Assembly (NCBI RefSeq): GCF_018122655.1
Contig: NZ_JAGRQC010000001.1
Location: 1,240,001 to 1,304,000 of the forward strand
Direction: 5' to 3'
Source: Stakelama marina
GTDB lineage: Bacteria; Pseudomonadota; Alphaproteobacteria; Sphingomonadales; Sphingomonadaceae
DNA length: 64,000 bases
Shown here one piece after another: positions 1 to 9,626 of the stretch (position 1 is the stretch's first letter; each line of letters opens with the position of its first letter). The notes below the pieces were generated by a model that worked only from the letters and a program-made list of their open reading frames with translations, had not been told where the DNA came from and did no database searches. The position numbers and the translations under genes are program-made.

Positions 1-1958
1 ATGACGAGGTTGGCATCGTGATCGGCAATAGCGCCGTTCCATTCCAACTGGCCGTAGAAGGCAAAAGTGTCTTCCTTGACCTCGTTGTTTTCCTGGTTGG
101 TCGTGTTCACCGGATTGCCCATCTGCGCATAGACCGGCGACAAGGCATTATAGAGCTTGGTCGCGTCGGCGCGGAAGGACGTCAGGAGCGGCTGCGCCGT
201 CCCTGGCGTGAAGTGCTTGAACTTGCACACTTCGCAAAAGGTCGTGATGAGGTCGCCGGCATATTGCTGCACATCGCCGACGTTGAGTATGCCCCAGTCG
301 CCGAGTGTCTGCTGGGTCTGCGTCCGGGCCTGGTTCATGCGCGTCGTGCGGTATTCGGCGCCAGCGGAGAATTTGGTGTCACCGCCGAGATCCCAGCCGA
401 AATCGCCTCGGATTTCCTTGATCCGCTGCTCCTGGCTGGACGTAACGGTCCGCGCGACCTGGCTGCCGAGATCGCCGAGATCGATGGCACCGTTGCCATT
501 GCCCTTGATCGCATCGTTGACGGTGATGTCCTGCACCGGGAAGCCGCTGCTGTAATCGACCGACTGCGCGGCCACGACTGGCGCGCCGATGCTGACGAGC
601 GTCGAGCTGTTGCCGTTGGGATTGTCGGGATCGCTCGTCGACTTGCCGATATGACCGTCGAGCGCGAAGGTCATGTTCTCGGCAAAGTCCCATTTGACGT
701 TCAGACCAACGTCCCAGAGCTTGTTCTTCTGCGCACGATATTGCTGTTCGAAGCCTTCATCCTTCACGCCGTTGATATTTTCGTGAAGGAAGACCGTCGT
801 TGCCACGGGATCGGCAGCGTCGAAGCGCACCTGATCGAACGGGCGATTGAACCAGTTGGTCTGGTCGCCGCGCTGCTCGGTCTGACGATTCTGCGCATAT
901 AGTCCATCCGCCGTGATGGTCAGCGAATCGATCGGGCGAAACTGCATGACCAACTGCCCGTTCAGGCGCTCGCGCGTGCCTTCCGAAAAATCGTACCGGC
1001 TATCGTTCGGCACGGCGACGAGCGTATTGGGGTCGCTCGGCGCATTTTCGATCTGCGTCGTGCCGTCCGACTTCACGAAGCCGTTGGCCGGGTCGATGAA
1101 TTGCGAATAGGTTCGGATGTTCCACGCGTTCGACGTCGCCGATGCGGTAGCGTAATTGCGCTTCTGATACGCGCCGAACAATGCCACGCCGAAGCGGTTC
1201 TCCGGATCGGTGTAATTCACGAAACCCGAAAGCTCGGGCGTGATTTTCGATCGGTCGCTGACCCGCCGGTCCATGCTGGTGTCATAGAGCGCCTTGGCCG
1301 CAACGCTACCGCTCAGGCCCGACTTGGTCGCATCGAGCGGATGGCGCGTGATGATGTTGATCGTCGCGCCGATCCCGCCGGATGGGACCGCAGCGCGCGC
1401 GGTCTTGTATACTTCCAGCGTCTGCACGCCCTCGGAAGCGAGATTGGCGAAATTGAACGACCGCCCCGTGCCGCTTGAATAATCGGCGTTCTGATCGCCG
1501 CCGACCGTGGCGACATTCGCGGTCGGCAATTGTCGACCGTTCAGCGTGACCAGGTTGAAGCTCGGTCCGAAACCACGAACGGTGACTTCCGAACCCTCTC
1601 CATTGGTACGGTCGATCGATACGCCGGTAATGCGCTGGAGCGATTCCGCCAGATTGTTGTCGGGGAACTTGCCGATGTCCTCGGCCGAGATCGCATCGAC
1701 GACGCCGTTCGAATTGCGCTTGATGTCGATCGCCTTGTCGAGGCTGGCGCGGATGCCGGTGACGACGATTTCGTTGTCGGTCGCATCCTGGCCCGGCGTC
1801 GCGGCCGCTGCGGGCGTTGCCTGGGCTCCGCTGTCGGCATCGGTGGTCTGCGCCATTGCCCCGGGCACAAGCGCACACAAGGCGAGCGACGACGCACCCG
1901 TCAACAACGCCGCCCGAGCCGGTGCAGCAGACATAATTCTGGCGTAAAGATTGCCCAT
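1..1958 (-). CDS. TonB-dependent receptor, C-terminus cut by window edge
   Basis: Outer-membrane TonB-dependent receptor, expected to import a glycan fragment given the adjacent cellulase genes. Translation from the ATG at 1958 gives an N-terminal signal peptide ending near AMAQ, then the plug-domain hallmark EIVVTGIRASL, followed by AEDIGKFPDNNLAESLQRI and TVRGFGPSFN, a combination typical of the Xanthomonas/Caulobacter/Sphingomonas receptor subfamily. The frame stays open to base 1, so about 652 codons are present; such receptors usually run to 850-1000 residues, so the end of the beta barrel is missing. An AGGGGAGAA-like ribosome site precedes the start. It is divergent from the glycoside hydrolase operon, and the intergenic region holds operator-like palindromes, so co-regulation is likely. 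The substrate is inferred only from context. Confidence 0.93.
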   Translation of the reverse strand, partial: MGNLYARIMSAAPARAALLTGASSLALCALVPGAMAQTTDADSGAQATPAAAATPGQDATDNEIVVTGIRASLDKAIDIKRNSNGVVDAISAEDIGKFPDNNLAESLQRITGVSIDRTNGEGSEVTVRGFGPSFNLVTLNGRQLPTANVATVGGDQNADYSSGTGRSFNFANLASEGVQTLEVYKTARAAVPSGGIGATINIITRHPLDATKSGLSGSVAAKALYDTSMDRRVSDRSKITPELSGFVNYTDPENRFGVALFGAYQKRNYATASATSNAWNIRTYSQFIDPANGFVKSDGTTQIENAPSDPNTLVAVPNDSRYDFSEGTRERLNGQLVMQFRPIDSLTITADGLYAQNRQTEQRGDQTNWFNRPFDQVRFDAADPVATTVFLHENINGVKDEGFEQQYRAQKNKLWDVGLNVKWDFAENMTFALDGHIGKSTSDPDNPNGNSSTLVSIGAPVVAAQSVDYSSGFPVQDITVNDAIKGNGNGAIDLGDLGSQVARTVTSSQEQRIKEIRGDFGWDLGGDTKFSAGAEYRTTRMNQARTQTQQTLGDWGILNVGDVQQYAGDLITTFCEVCKFKHFTPGTAQPLLTSFRADATKLYNALSPVYAQMGNPVNTTNQENNEVKEDTFAFYGQLEWNGAIADHDANLV

Positions 1959-2028
1959 CAGTTCTCCCCTCTTGTCCTGCCGGCCCGCATGGGTCGGCGA
2001 TTTGCGCCGACTTTTGTCGATCGCGATT

Positions 2029-2040
2029 GATAGCGCTATC
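2029..2040. promoter_or_regulatory. LacI-family-type operator (perfect palindrome)
   Basis: GATAGCGCTATC is a perfect 12-bp palindrome about 70 bp upstream of the TonB receptor start. It matches the core of LacI-family operators described in sugar loci of alpha- and gammaproteobacteria (TGGTAGCGCTACCA-like). No LacI-type regulator lies in the window, so the binding protein is unknown. Confidence 0.55.
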
Positions 2041-2137
2041 GTAACAGGAATTTTTGTCAACCGGCAAGCGACGGGCAGTTACTTACTTGCGGGTCGATTA
2101 TTTCGTTATTTGCTTATTTGTCCGATCCTTTCATATC

Positions 2138-2168
2138 TTGACATGTCGCTCTGGTAGCGAAACCATAA
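2138..2168 (+). promoter_or_regulatory. candidate promoter of the glycoside hydrolase operon
   Basis: TTGACA at 2138-2143 is a good -35 match. A -10-like stretch (AACCATAA) begins 17 bp later at 2161. The first GH9 start codon follows at 2203 with a strong GGGAGGGGG ribosome site. The -10 region is covered by an operator-like sequence (next entry). Confidence 0.4.
2152..2165. promoter_or_regulatory. second LacI-type operator-like site
   Basis: TGGTAGCGAAACCA matches the palindromic consensus TGGTAGCGCTACCA at 12 of 14 positions. It overlaps the likely -10 region of the GH9 promoter, where a bound repressor would block transcription. Together with the site at 2029-2040 it suggests one regulator for both divergent arms. 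Confidence 0.4.
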
Positions 2169-2202
2169 CCGCAAATAACTATTTCGTCCGGGAGGGGGCA
2201 TC

Positions 2203-4722
2203 ATGTGGAAAGGCCTGGCCTTTTTGGCCACAGCGGCAGTCGTTGCGGCACCGGCGGCGGCTCAGGAAAGTCCCGCCCGCCTCAACGATTCGGGATATTA
2301 CGAAGCGCCGGCGATCAACTATCTGGTGTTCAGCAACTGGTACGACGGTCTGTTCGCCGACTCCAAGATCAGCGGTGTCGAAATCATCCAGCAGGACGAA
2401 CGCATCGCCACCAACGGCGATGTTCGCCTTTCGGCGACGCCCGGACAATGGGATGCAATCGGCAGGCTCGTCGATCGCACGGTCGATCCGAAGACGGGGG
2501 TGATCGAGGCAACGCTGGAATATCCCGACTATGGTTTTCGCTACATCATCCGTGCAAGGCCAAAGGGCGACGCCCTGATCGTCAGCGTCGACCTGCCCGG
2601 GGCGCTGCCACAGGCGCTGGTCGGAAAGGCGGGTTTCAACCTCGAATTCCTGCCATCGGCTTATTTCCACAAAAGCTATCTGGTCGATGGTAAGGCGGGC
2701 GGCTTCCCGCTTTATCCCGCAAGCGCGATGAAGCGCACGCCGACGCGCAACCCTGCGAGCGGCCGCAGCGCCGGCCCCGGCGCCGAGCCGCTCCCCATGG
2801 CGCGCGGCAATGATATCGTGCTCGCGCCGTCGGACACGTCACGCCGGGTCGCCGTCCATTCGGACACACCGATCGCGCTGTATGACGGACGTAATCAGGC
2901 GCAAAATGGATGGTTCGTACTGCGCTCGCTGCTCCCCGCCGGGAAGACGGGACAGGTTCTGCAATGGACGGTGAAGGCGACCAGCGTACCCGGCTGGCTG
3001 CGCGCACCCTCGATCGGCCATTCGCAACTCGGCTATGCTCCGGCGCAGAAGAAGGTTGCGACGATCGAGCTAGATCGCAACGACCCGCGCCGCCCGCAGG
3101 TGCAGCTCCTCCGCGTCGACGCCTCGGGAAACGAAACACCCGTCAAAACGGGCAAGGCAAGCGATTGGGGGGATTATCTTCGCTATCACTATATGCGCTT
3201 CGATTTCAGCGACGTGCGCGAACTGGGCCTTTATGTCCTTGCCTATGGCGACACGCGCACCGCCCCGTTTCGCATCGGCGACGATCTGTACGGCGACGCA
3301 TGGCATCCCACGCTCGACGTCTATTTTCCGGTGGCGATGGATCATATGGAGGTCAACGAGGCATATCGCGTGTGGCACGGTCCCGCGCACATGGACGATG
3401 CGCGCCAGGCGCCGGTCAACCATGAGCATCTCGATCTCTACGCGCAGGGCCCGACAACCGACACGCGCTTCAAACCCGGCGAGCATATTCCGGGGCTGAA
3501 TATCGGCGGCTGGTTCGACGCGGGCGATTTCGATATCCGCACCCAGACGCAATATGCCGTCGTGCGTTCGATGGTGCGCAGCTGGGAACGCTTCCACCCC
3601 GGCCGCGATACGACCAGCGTTGATGAAGCGACCCGCCGTGTCGAGATGCACGTCCCCGACGGCAAGCCAGACCTGTTGCAGCAGATCCGCCACGGGACAT
3701 TGCAACTCGTCGCGCAGTTCGATGCGGTGGGCCATGCCATCAACGGCATCATCTCACCCGATGTCGGCGAATATACGCATCTGGGCGATGCCGGCAGCAA
3801 GACCGACCGAAAGATCTACGATCCGTCGCTGAAACTATATGAGGTGAAGGACGACCGCAGCGGCACGCCCGACGATCGCTGGGCCTTCACCAGCAAGTCG
3901 TCGGCGCTCAACTATGGCTCGATCGCCGGCCTTGCCGCGGCCAGCCGCGCATTGAAATCGTTCGACCCGGCGCTGTCGCAAAAGGCGCTGGCGATCGCCG
4001 AACGGGTCTGGGCCGACGAACAGAGCCATTCGCCCGACCTGTGGCGCCACGGTAATACAACCGGCGGCCCGCTCGATGCCGAACACTTCGCTGCGGCAGT
4101 CGAACTCCTCAAAACTACCGGCGGCAAGCAATATGCAGCCGCGGTCGACAAACTCTGGCCCGAGATTGCCAGGAGTTTCGCGCGCAACGCAGTCACCGCT
4201 GCCGAAGCGATCCCGTATATGCCCGCATCCTATCGCCAGGCGATGGAACCGGCGGTGCGCGAGTGGCTGACCAAGACCGACCAAACGATCGCTGGAAATC
4301 CTTACGGCGTGCCGATCACCGAAGGCGGATGGGCCGGAAACGGCACAGTCATGGCCTATGGCCTGACGACCGACGCGCTGCACCGCGCCTTCCCTGACAT
4401 CGTGACGCCCGACGCGGTATTCCGCAGCCTCAGCTATCTGCTCGGCAACCATCCGGGTTCCGACATTTCCTTCGTGTCGGGCGTGGGGTCGCAGTCGAAG
4501 GAGGTCGCCTATGGCAACAACCGCGCCGATTTCAGTTTCATCGCCGGCGGCGTGGTGCCGGGCGCGCTGATCATCAAGCCCGATTTTCCCGAAAATCACG
4601 AGGACTGGCCGTTCTTCTGGGGCGAAAACGAATATGTCGTGCCCGAAGGGTCGGACTTCATCGAACTGACGAACGCTGCACACGCGCTGTTGCAGCAAGA
4701 TCGCGAGGGAGAGAAGCAATGA
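2203..4722 (+). CDS. glycoside hydrolase family 9 (cellulase/cellodextrinase type)
   Basis: Secreted inverting beta-glucan hydrolase, expected to cut cellulose-derived or mixed-linkage glucans. The 839-residue product begins with a signal peptide (cleavage near AAAQ, residue 20). A large N-terminal beta-rich segment is followed by a cellulase Ig-like domain (about residues 267-355, GHSQLGYAPAQKK) and a GH9 (alpha/alpha)6 domain to the end. The GH9 DAGD motif with the catalytic base is at residues 439-442 (GGWFDAGDFD), HPGSD and GNNRADFS motifs follow, and the likely catalytic acid is Glu810 in GENEYV. It is first in a same-strand run with a second GH9 31 bp downstream. Members of this subgroup range from endoglucanases to exo-glycosidases, so the exact cutting mode is open. 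Confidence 0.9.
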   Translation: MWKGLAFLATAAVVAAPAAAQESPARLNDSGYYEAPAINYLVFSNWYDGLFADSKISGVEIIQQDERIATNGDVRLSATPGQWDAIGRLVDRTVDPKTGVIEATLEYPDYGFRYIIRARPKGDALIVSVDLPGALPQALVGKAGFNLEFLPSAYFHKSYLVDGKAGGFPLYPASAMKRTPTRNPASGRSAGPGAEPLPMARGNDIVLAPSDTSRRVAVHSDTPIALYDGRNQAQNGWFVLRSLLPAGKTGQVLQWTVKATSVPGWLRAPSIGHSQLGYAPAQKKVATIELDRNDPRRPQVQLLRVDASGNETPVKTGKASDWGDYLRYHYMRFDFSDVRELGLYVLAYGDTRTAPFRIGDDLYGDAWHPTLDVYFPVAMDHMEVNEAYRVWHGPAHMDDARQAPVNHEHLDLYAQGPTTDTRFKPGEHIPGLNIGGWFDAGDFDIRTQTQYAVVRSMVRSWERFHPGRDTTSVDEATRRVEMHVPDGKPDLLQQIRHGTLQLVAQFDAVGHAINGIISPDVGEYTHLGDAGSKTDRKIYDPSLKLYEVKDDRSGTPDDRWAFTSKSSALNYGSIAGLAAASRALKSFDPALSQKALAIAERVWADEQSHSPDLWRHGNTTGGPLDAEHFAAAVELLKTTGGKQYAAAVDKLWPEIARSFARNAVTAAEAIPYMPASYRQAMEPAVREWLTKTDQTIAGNPYGVPITEGGWAGNGTVMAYGLTTDALHRAFPDIVTPDAVFRSLSYLLGNHPGSDISFVSGVGSQSKEVAYGNNRADFSFIAGGVVPGALIIKPDFPENHEDWPFFWGENEYVVPEGSDFIELTNAAHALLQQDREGEKQ

Positions 4723-4753
4723 TCGCCCGGCGCGCGGCGGGAACGCGCGCGGC

Positions 4754-7306
4754 ATGAACGCGAAAGCGCGGTTGCTGGCAGCGCTCGCCCTGCCGGCGCT
4801 TGTGGCGGCGTCCGATGCCGCGGCGCCGGCGCTCCATCTCGATCCCGCGGGCTATCTGTCGGCGCCCGGGCTCGACGTCATCGTGTTCGACGACATCTAT
4901 CCGGACGGCCACCAGACCGGCGTAACCGTGATCCAGCAGGGGGTTCGCGTCGCAGCGAATGGCGATGTGCGGCTGAGCCCCGCGCCCGGCCAATGGTCGC
5001 CGATGCCCGCGAGCGGAAAGCGCACGGTCGACAAGCAAACCGGCACGATCACGCAGACGATGCATTTCCCCGATCCGGCGAAGAACGGCCACGGGTTCAA
5101 TCCGATCTTCTATCCGGACCTCGATCTCGGTTATGCCGTGCGCGTGACGCCGCTTGCCGGCGGCAGCTTTCGGATCAGCGTCGATCTCGACAAGCCGCTT
5201 CCTCCCGAATGGGTGGGAAAAGCCGGTTTCAATCTCGAACTGTTTCCGGGGTTGTTGTTCGGCAAGTCCTGGCTGATGGACAAACAGTCGGGGGTGTTCG
5301 CTCCACAGCCCGAAGGGCCAATCCGCTTGCAGGACGGTGGCACAGTACCGGTCCCGCGCAACGTCACCGGCGACGGGCCGACGCCCGATCCCAATGGCGA
5401 ACCGCTGCCGGTGCCGATGGCGACCGGACACAAGCTGGTCGTGGCGCCTGAAACCGATGCTCAGCGGATGACGATCACCAGCGACGGTGCACCGCTCGAA
5501 CTGCTCGACGGGCGCTTGCCGCATAACAATGGATGGTTCGTCATACGCTCCGCCATTCCCGCGGGTGCGACGAAGAATGCGATTACGTGGACGGTGACGC
5601 CGAACACCGTTCCTGACTGGCGCTATACGCCGGTCATCCAGGTTTCGCAGATCGGCTACGCGCCCGCGCAACCGAAACGCGCGGTGATCGAACTCGACGG
5701 GCGAACGACCGATGCGCAGCTGAAACCGGTGACGCTCTTCCGCCTCACCGACCATGGCCGCGAACAGGTGATGGCCGGCAAGGGCGAACCATGGGGCAAG
5801 TTCCTGCGCTATCGCTATGTCACGCTCGATTTCAGCCGCATACGCGATCCCGGGATGTACCAGATCGGCTATGGCGATCAGCTGTCGCATCCATTCCGCA
5901 TCGACGGCAACGTCTATGCGCGCGGCGCGTGGCAACCGACGCTCGAATATTTCCTGCCCGTCCAGATGTGCCATATGCGCGTGAACGAGAAATACCGCGT
6001 CTGGCACGGCCTCGACCATCAGGACGACGCGCTGATGGCGCCGACCGGGCTCAATCATATCGACGGCTATGCGCAGGGCCCCTCGACGCTGACCCGGTAC
6101 AAGCCCGGCGATGTGGTCCCGGGACTCGATCGCGGCGGCTGGCACGATGCGGGCGATTACGATCTGCGCGTCGAATCGCAGATCGGGACGACCTGGATGC
6201 TCGCCAAGATGGTCGAGGAATTCGGCCTGAACTACGACGCGACCACGATCGACGAAAAGAACCGGATCGTCGAAATCCACGATCCCGACGGCACCAACGA
6301 CGCGATCCAGCAGATCGAACACGGTCTTCTGACGGTGCTCGGCGGCTACCGGGCGCTCGGCAGGCTCTACCGCGGGATCATCACGCCGTCGCTAAGGCGC
6401 TATGTGATGCTGGGCGATGCGGCGAACCACACCGACAATGTCTCCAAAAAGCCCGTAAAGGGCCTCGGCCTCGATACCAATGGCGACCCGATCAAATGGG
6501 ACGACCGCTGGGTCTTCACCGAAGACAATCCCGACCGCGAACTCTATGTCGCCGGCGGCCTTGCCGGCGCCGCGCGGGTGCTGAAGGCGGCCGGTCGCCC
6601 GATGGCGGATGAGGCGCTGGCAGCGGCGAAGAATATCGCCGCCAGGGCGCTGGGCCGCGAAAAGGACAACAGTAAGGCGGTGTTCGCGCTGGCCGAGCTG
6701 ATCCATACGACACACGATCCGGCCTATGTAGCCAGACTGGCCGCGCTGGAGCCCTATATACTCGCGCATATCGACAGCACCGGCTGGATGCTCGCGGAGA
6801 TACAGGATCAGCTTCCCGGCAAATTCCGCGCCGATCTGGCTCAGGCGGTGGCAGACTATCAGGCGAAAGTCGCAGCCGATGCAAAGACCGATTCACCCTA
6901 TGGCATTCCCTACAAGCCCAAGATCTGGGGTGCCGGCTGGGACATCCAGCAGCGCGGCGTCGAGCAGTATTTCTTTCACAAGGGCTGGCCGCGGGCGACG
7001 TCCACCGACAGCTATATGAACGCGCTTGATTTCGTGCTGGGCGTTCACCCGGGCGAAAACACCGCCAGCTTCGTATCCGGAGTCGGATCGGCGTCGGCAA
7101 CGGTCGCATATGGCGCCAACCGCGCGGACTGGAGCTATATTCCGGGCGGCGTGATTTCGGGCACCAACCTGATCCGCCCCGACCTGCCCGAACTGAAAAC
7201 CTGGCCATATTTCTGGCAGCAGACCGAATATGTGATGGGCGGCGGCGCGACCAATTACATGTTCCTCGCGCTTGCCGCCGACAGGCTCTACGGCGGAAAG
7301 CGATGA
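4754..7306 (+). CDS. glycoside hydrolase family 9, paralogue of the preceding gene
   Basis: Second GH9 enzyme, 850 residues, with the same order as its neighbour: signal peptide (about residues 1-23), N-terminal beta-rich region, Ig-like domain starting near residue 297 (SQIGYAPAQPK) and a C-terminal GH9 domain. The DAGD motif starts at Asp465 (GGWHDAGDYD); HPGENTASFVSG and GANRADWSYIPGG follow; the likely catalytic acid is Glu825 in QQTEYV. The pair looks like an old tandem duplication, because motif spacing is kept while overall identity is moderate, suggesting different substrates or cutting positions. The ATG at 4754 has no strong ribosome site, so translation may depend partly on coupling to the upstream gene. 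Confidence 0.9.
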   Translation: MNAKARLLAALALPALVAASDAAAPALHLDPAGYLSAPGLDVIVFDDIYPDGHQTGVTVIQQGVRVAANGDVRLSPAPGQWSPMPASGKRTVDKQTGTITQTMHFPDPAKNGHGFNPIFYPDLDLGYAVRVTPLAGGSFRISVDLDKPLPPEWVGKAGFNLELFPGLLFGKSWLMDKQSGVFAPQPEGPIRLQDGGTVPVPRNVTGDGPTPDPNGEPLPVPMATGHKLVVAPETDAQRMTITSDGAPLELLDGRLPHNNGWFVIRSAIPAGATKNAITWTVTPNTVPDWRYTPVIQVSQIGYAPAQPKRAVIELDGRTTDAQLKPVTLFRLTDHGREQVMAGKGEPWGKFLRYRYVTLDFSRIRDPGMYQIGYGDQLSHPFRIDGNVYARGAWQPTLEYFLPVQMCHMRVNEKYRVWHGLDHQDDALMAPTGLNHIDGYAQGPSTLTRYKPGDVVPGLDRGGWHDAGDYDLRVESQIGTTWMLAKMVEEFGLNYDATTIDEKNRIVEIHDPDGTNDAIQQIEHGLLTVLGGYRALGRLYRGIITPSLRRYVMLGDAANHTDNVSKKPVKGLGLDTNGDPIKWDDRWVFTEDNPDRELYVAGGLAGAARVLKAAGRPMADEALAAAKNIAARALGREKDNSKAVFALAELIHTTHDPAYVARLAALEPYILAHIDSTGWMLAEIQDQLPGKFRADLAQAVADYQAKVAADAKTDSPYGIPYKPKIWGAGWDIQQRGVEQYFFHKGWPRATSTDSYMNALDFVLGVHPGENTASFVSGVGSASATVAYGANRADWSYIPGGVISGTNLIRPDLPELKTWPYFWQQTEYVMGGGATNYMFLALAADRLYGGKR

Positions 7307-7352
7307 CGCGGCCCACCGTCATTTCCGCTGCGCGCGCATCGCCGGTGACTGG

Positions 7353-9626
7353 ATGATCGACCGGCGCCGATTCGTCGCGGCGGGCGCGCTGCTGGGCGCT
7401 GTTGCGCCTTTTGCGGGGCTGGCGCATGCCGCCACCGACACACGCGACCACGGCGCGATGATCGCCGACCTTCTCCGGCGAATGAACGTGACGGAAAAGG
7501 TCGGGCAGCTCGTCCAGCTTGCCGCCGGGCGGCAGAAGACGCCCAACTCCAAACTCGACGACGCGCTCCTTGCCCGCGTCCGGCGCGGCGATGTGGGGTC
7601 GCTGCTGAACGCGGCCGGCGCGGATGCGCTGCACGAATTGCAGCGAGTGGCGATCCGCGAAAGTCGGCTCGGCATACCGCTGCTCTTCGCGATGGACGTG
7701 ATCCACGGCTATCGCACGATATTTCCCGTGCCGCTTGCGCTGGCGTCGAGCTGGGACCCGGCGACCGTCCGCGCCGCGGCGCGCGTGGCGGCGACCGAGA
7801 GTTTCGTTGCGGGACTTCACTGGACGTTTTCGCCCATGGTCGACATCGCGCGCGATCCGCGCTGGGGGCGCGTCGTCGAAGGTGCTGGCGAAGACCCGTA
7901 TCTGGGCAGCGAAATGGCGCGCGCGCAGGTGCTGGGATACCAGACCGAAGATCCTAGGAACCGTGATGCGATCCTTGCCTGTGCGAAGCATTTCGTCGGC
8001 TATGGCGCGGCGCAGGGCGGCCGCGATTACAACAGCGCCGAACTGTCGGATCAGACACTGAACGAAGTCTATCTGCCGCCATTTCACGCCGCGGCCAAGG
8101 CGGGGTGCGGCACGTTCATGACCGCGTTCAACGATCTGGGCGGCGTGCCGATGACCGCCAATGTCGATCTCGTCCGGCATCTGCTGCGCGAACGCTGGGG
8201 CTATGGCGGACTGATCGTCAGCGACTGGAACGCGATCCGCGAGCTCATCGACCACGGCGTTGCCGCCGATGACGCGCAGGCGGCGGTGCTGGCGCTGAAA
8301 GCCGGACTCGACATGGACATGGCGAGCGAAAGCTTCGCCACCACGCTCGCCGCATCGGTGACGGCGGACAAGGCACTCCTGCCCCTGCTGGATGAAGCGG
8401 TCGGCCATGTGCTCCTCGCCAAGGCGCGGATCGGGTTGTTCGACGATCCACACCGATTCGGCGATGCCGGGCGCGAGGCAGCCGAAATCCTGTCACCAGC
8501 GCATCGGCGGGCGGCGCGCAAGGCGGCGGAGCGCTCGATCGTGCTGTTGCGCAACGAGGACGGTCTGTTGCCGCTCAGGCCCGGTACGAAAGTCGCGCTG
8601 ATCGGCTCGCTCGCCGACGACAAGAGCTCGCCGCTGGGGCCGTGGCGGTGCCGCGGCGAAACGGGCGATGTCGTGACACTGAAGGACGCGATGGAAAGCT
8701 CAGACATCGATGTCACCTATCATCCCGGCGTCGGGCCGCGCGATGCGCAGGCCGACACGATCGCGCCGGCGGTGGCGACCGCGAAAGCAGCGGACGTGGT
8801 GGTCGTCGTGGTCGGAGAGGATTACGACTATAGCGGCGAAGCACGCAGCTATACCCATATCGGCCTGCCCGGCCATCAGACGGCAATGCTTGAAGCGCTC
8901 AAGCAAACGGGCAAGCCGCTGGTGGTCGTGCTGATGAGCGGGCGGCCGCTGGCGATCGAAGCGGCGTTGCGGGGCGTGCCCGCAGTCGTGCAAAGCTGGT
9001 TTCTGGGCATCGCGGGCGGCCCCGCGCTGGTCGACATGCTGACCGGCAAGCTCTCGCCCGCCGGGCGGCTGCCGATCGCGATGCCGCGCGATACCGGCCA
9101 ATTGCCGATGACCTATGCCGAACGTCCCACGGGCCGCCGCGCCGAACCTGATCTTTCAAAGGACAGCTCGCGCTATCACGATGTCGCCATCGGGCCGCTG
9201 TTCGCATTCGGCCATGGGCTGGGCTACGCAGATTTCCGCTATTCGGGCGTGGCGGTCGAACCGCGCGGCGACGCAGTGCGCATCAGCGTGACCGTCACCA
9301 ACACGAGCGACAGGACCGCCGAGGAAGTCGTGCAACTGTACCTGCGCGATCCGGTCGCGAGCATCGCGCGACCGGTGAAGGAACTGCGCGGCTTTGCCCG
9401 CGTGCCCTTTGAACCGGGCCAGACACGCAGCATCGCTTTCACCGTGCGGCCCGAACAGATGGCGATCTGGAAGCGTGGCGAGTGGGTGATCGAACCGGGA
9501 AGGATCGACTGTTTCATCGGCGCGTCCTCGGCGGATATCCGCGCGAGCGGCAGCTTCACGATCGCACGCGGCGGCAACGGGCGCGACCCCGCCGCCGCCA
9601 TTCCGACGACGGTGGAGATCGATTGA
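7353..9626 (+). CDS. bglX: glycoside hydrolase family 3 beta-glucosidase (BglX-like), Tat-exported
   Basis: Periplasmic retaining beta-glucosidase that would release glucose from the short glucans made by the GH9 enzymes. I chose the ATG at 7353 because it opens directly into a twin-arginine signal (DRRRFVAAG, hydrophobic core, AHAA); upstream codons in the frame add only unconserved residues. The 757-residue protein has the GH3 N-terminal barrel (MDVIHGYRTIFPVPLA, EGAGEDPYLGS, KHFVGYG), the nucleophile Asp291 in VSDWNA, the C-terminal sandwich domain (RSIVLLRNEDGLLPL) and a terminal fibronectin-III-like domain. The stop overlaps the start of the next gene (TGATG), so the two are translationally coupled. 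Confidence 0.92.
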   Translation: MIDRRRFVAAGALLGAVAPFAGLAHAATDTRDHGAMIADLLRRMNVTEKVGQLVQLAAGRQKTPNSKLDDALLARVRRGDVGSLLNAAGADALHELQRVAIRESRLGIPLLFAMDVIHGYRTIFPVPLALASSWDPATVRAAARVAATESFVAGLHWTFSPMVDIARDPRWGRVVEGAGEDPYLGSEMARAQVLGYQTEDPRNRDAILACAKHFVGYGAAQGGRDYNSAELSDQTLNEVYLPPFHAAAKAGCGTFMTAFNDLGGVPMTANVDLVRHLLRERWGYGGLIVSDWNAIRELIDHGVAADDAQAAVLALKAGLDMDMASESFATTLAASVTADKALLPLLDEAVGHVLLAKARIGLFDDPHRFGDAGREAAEILSPAHRRAARKAAERSIVLLRNEDGLLPLRPGTKVALIGSLADDKSSPLGPWRCRGETGDVVTLKDAMESSDIDVTYHPGVGPRDAQADTIAPAVATAKAADVVVVVVGEDYDYSGEARSYTHIGLPGHQTAMLEALKQTGKPLVVVLMSGRPLAIEAALRGVPAVVQSWFLGIAGGPALVDMLTGKLSPAGRLPIAMPRDTGQLPMTYAERPTGRRAEPDLSKDSSRYHDVAIGPLFAFGHGLGYADFRYSGVAVEPRGDAVRISVTVTNTSDRTAEEVVQLYLRDPVASIARPVKELRGFARVPFEPGQTRSIAFTVRPEQMAIWKRGEWVIEPGRIDCFIGASSADIRASGSFTIARGGNGRDPAAAIPTTVEID

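Noticed and set aside
1306..2067. A 253-codon minus-strand frame over the TonB receptor start
   Set aside because: It is in a different frame from the receptor, and its arginine-rich translation has no signal peptide or motif.
4658..8453. Two long minus-strand open frames (554 and 645 codons) opposite the GH9 and GH3 genes
   Set aside because: They mirror the real genes in high-GC DNA, have no ribosome site, and their translations show no family features.
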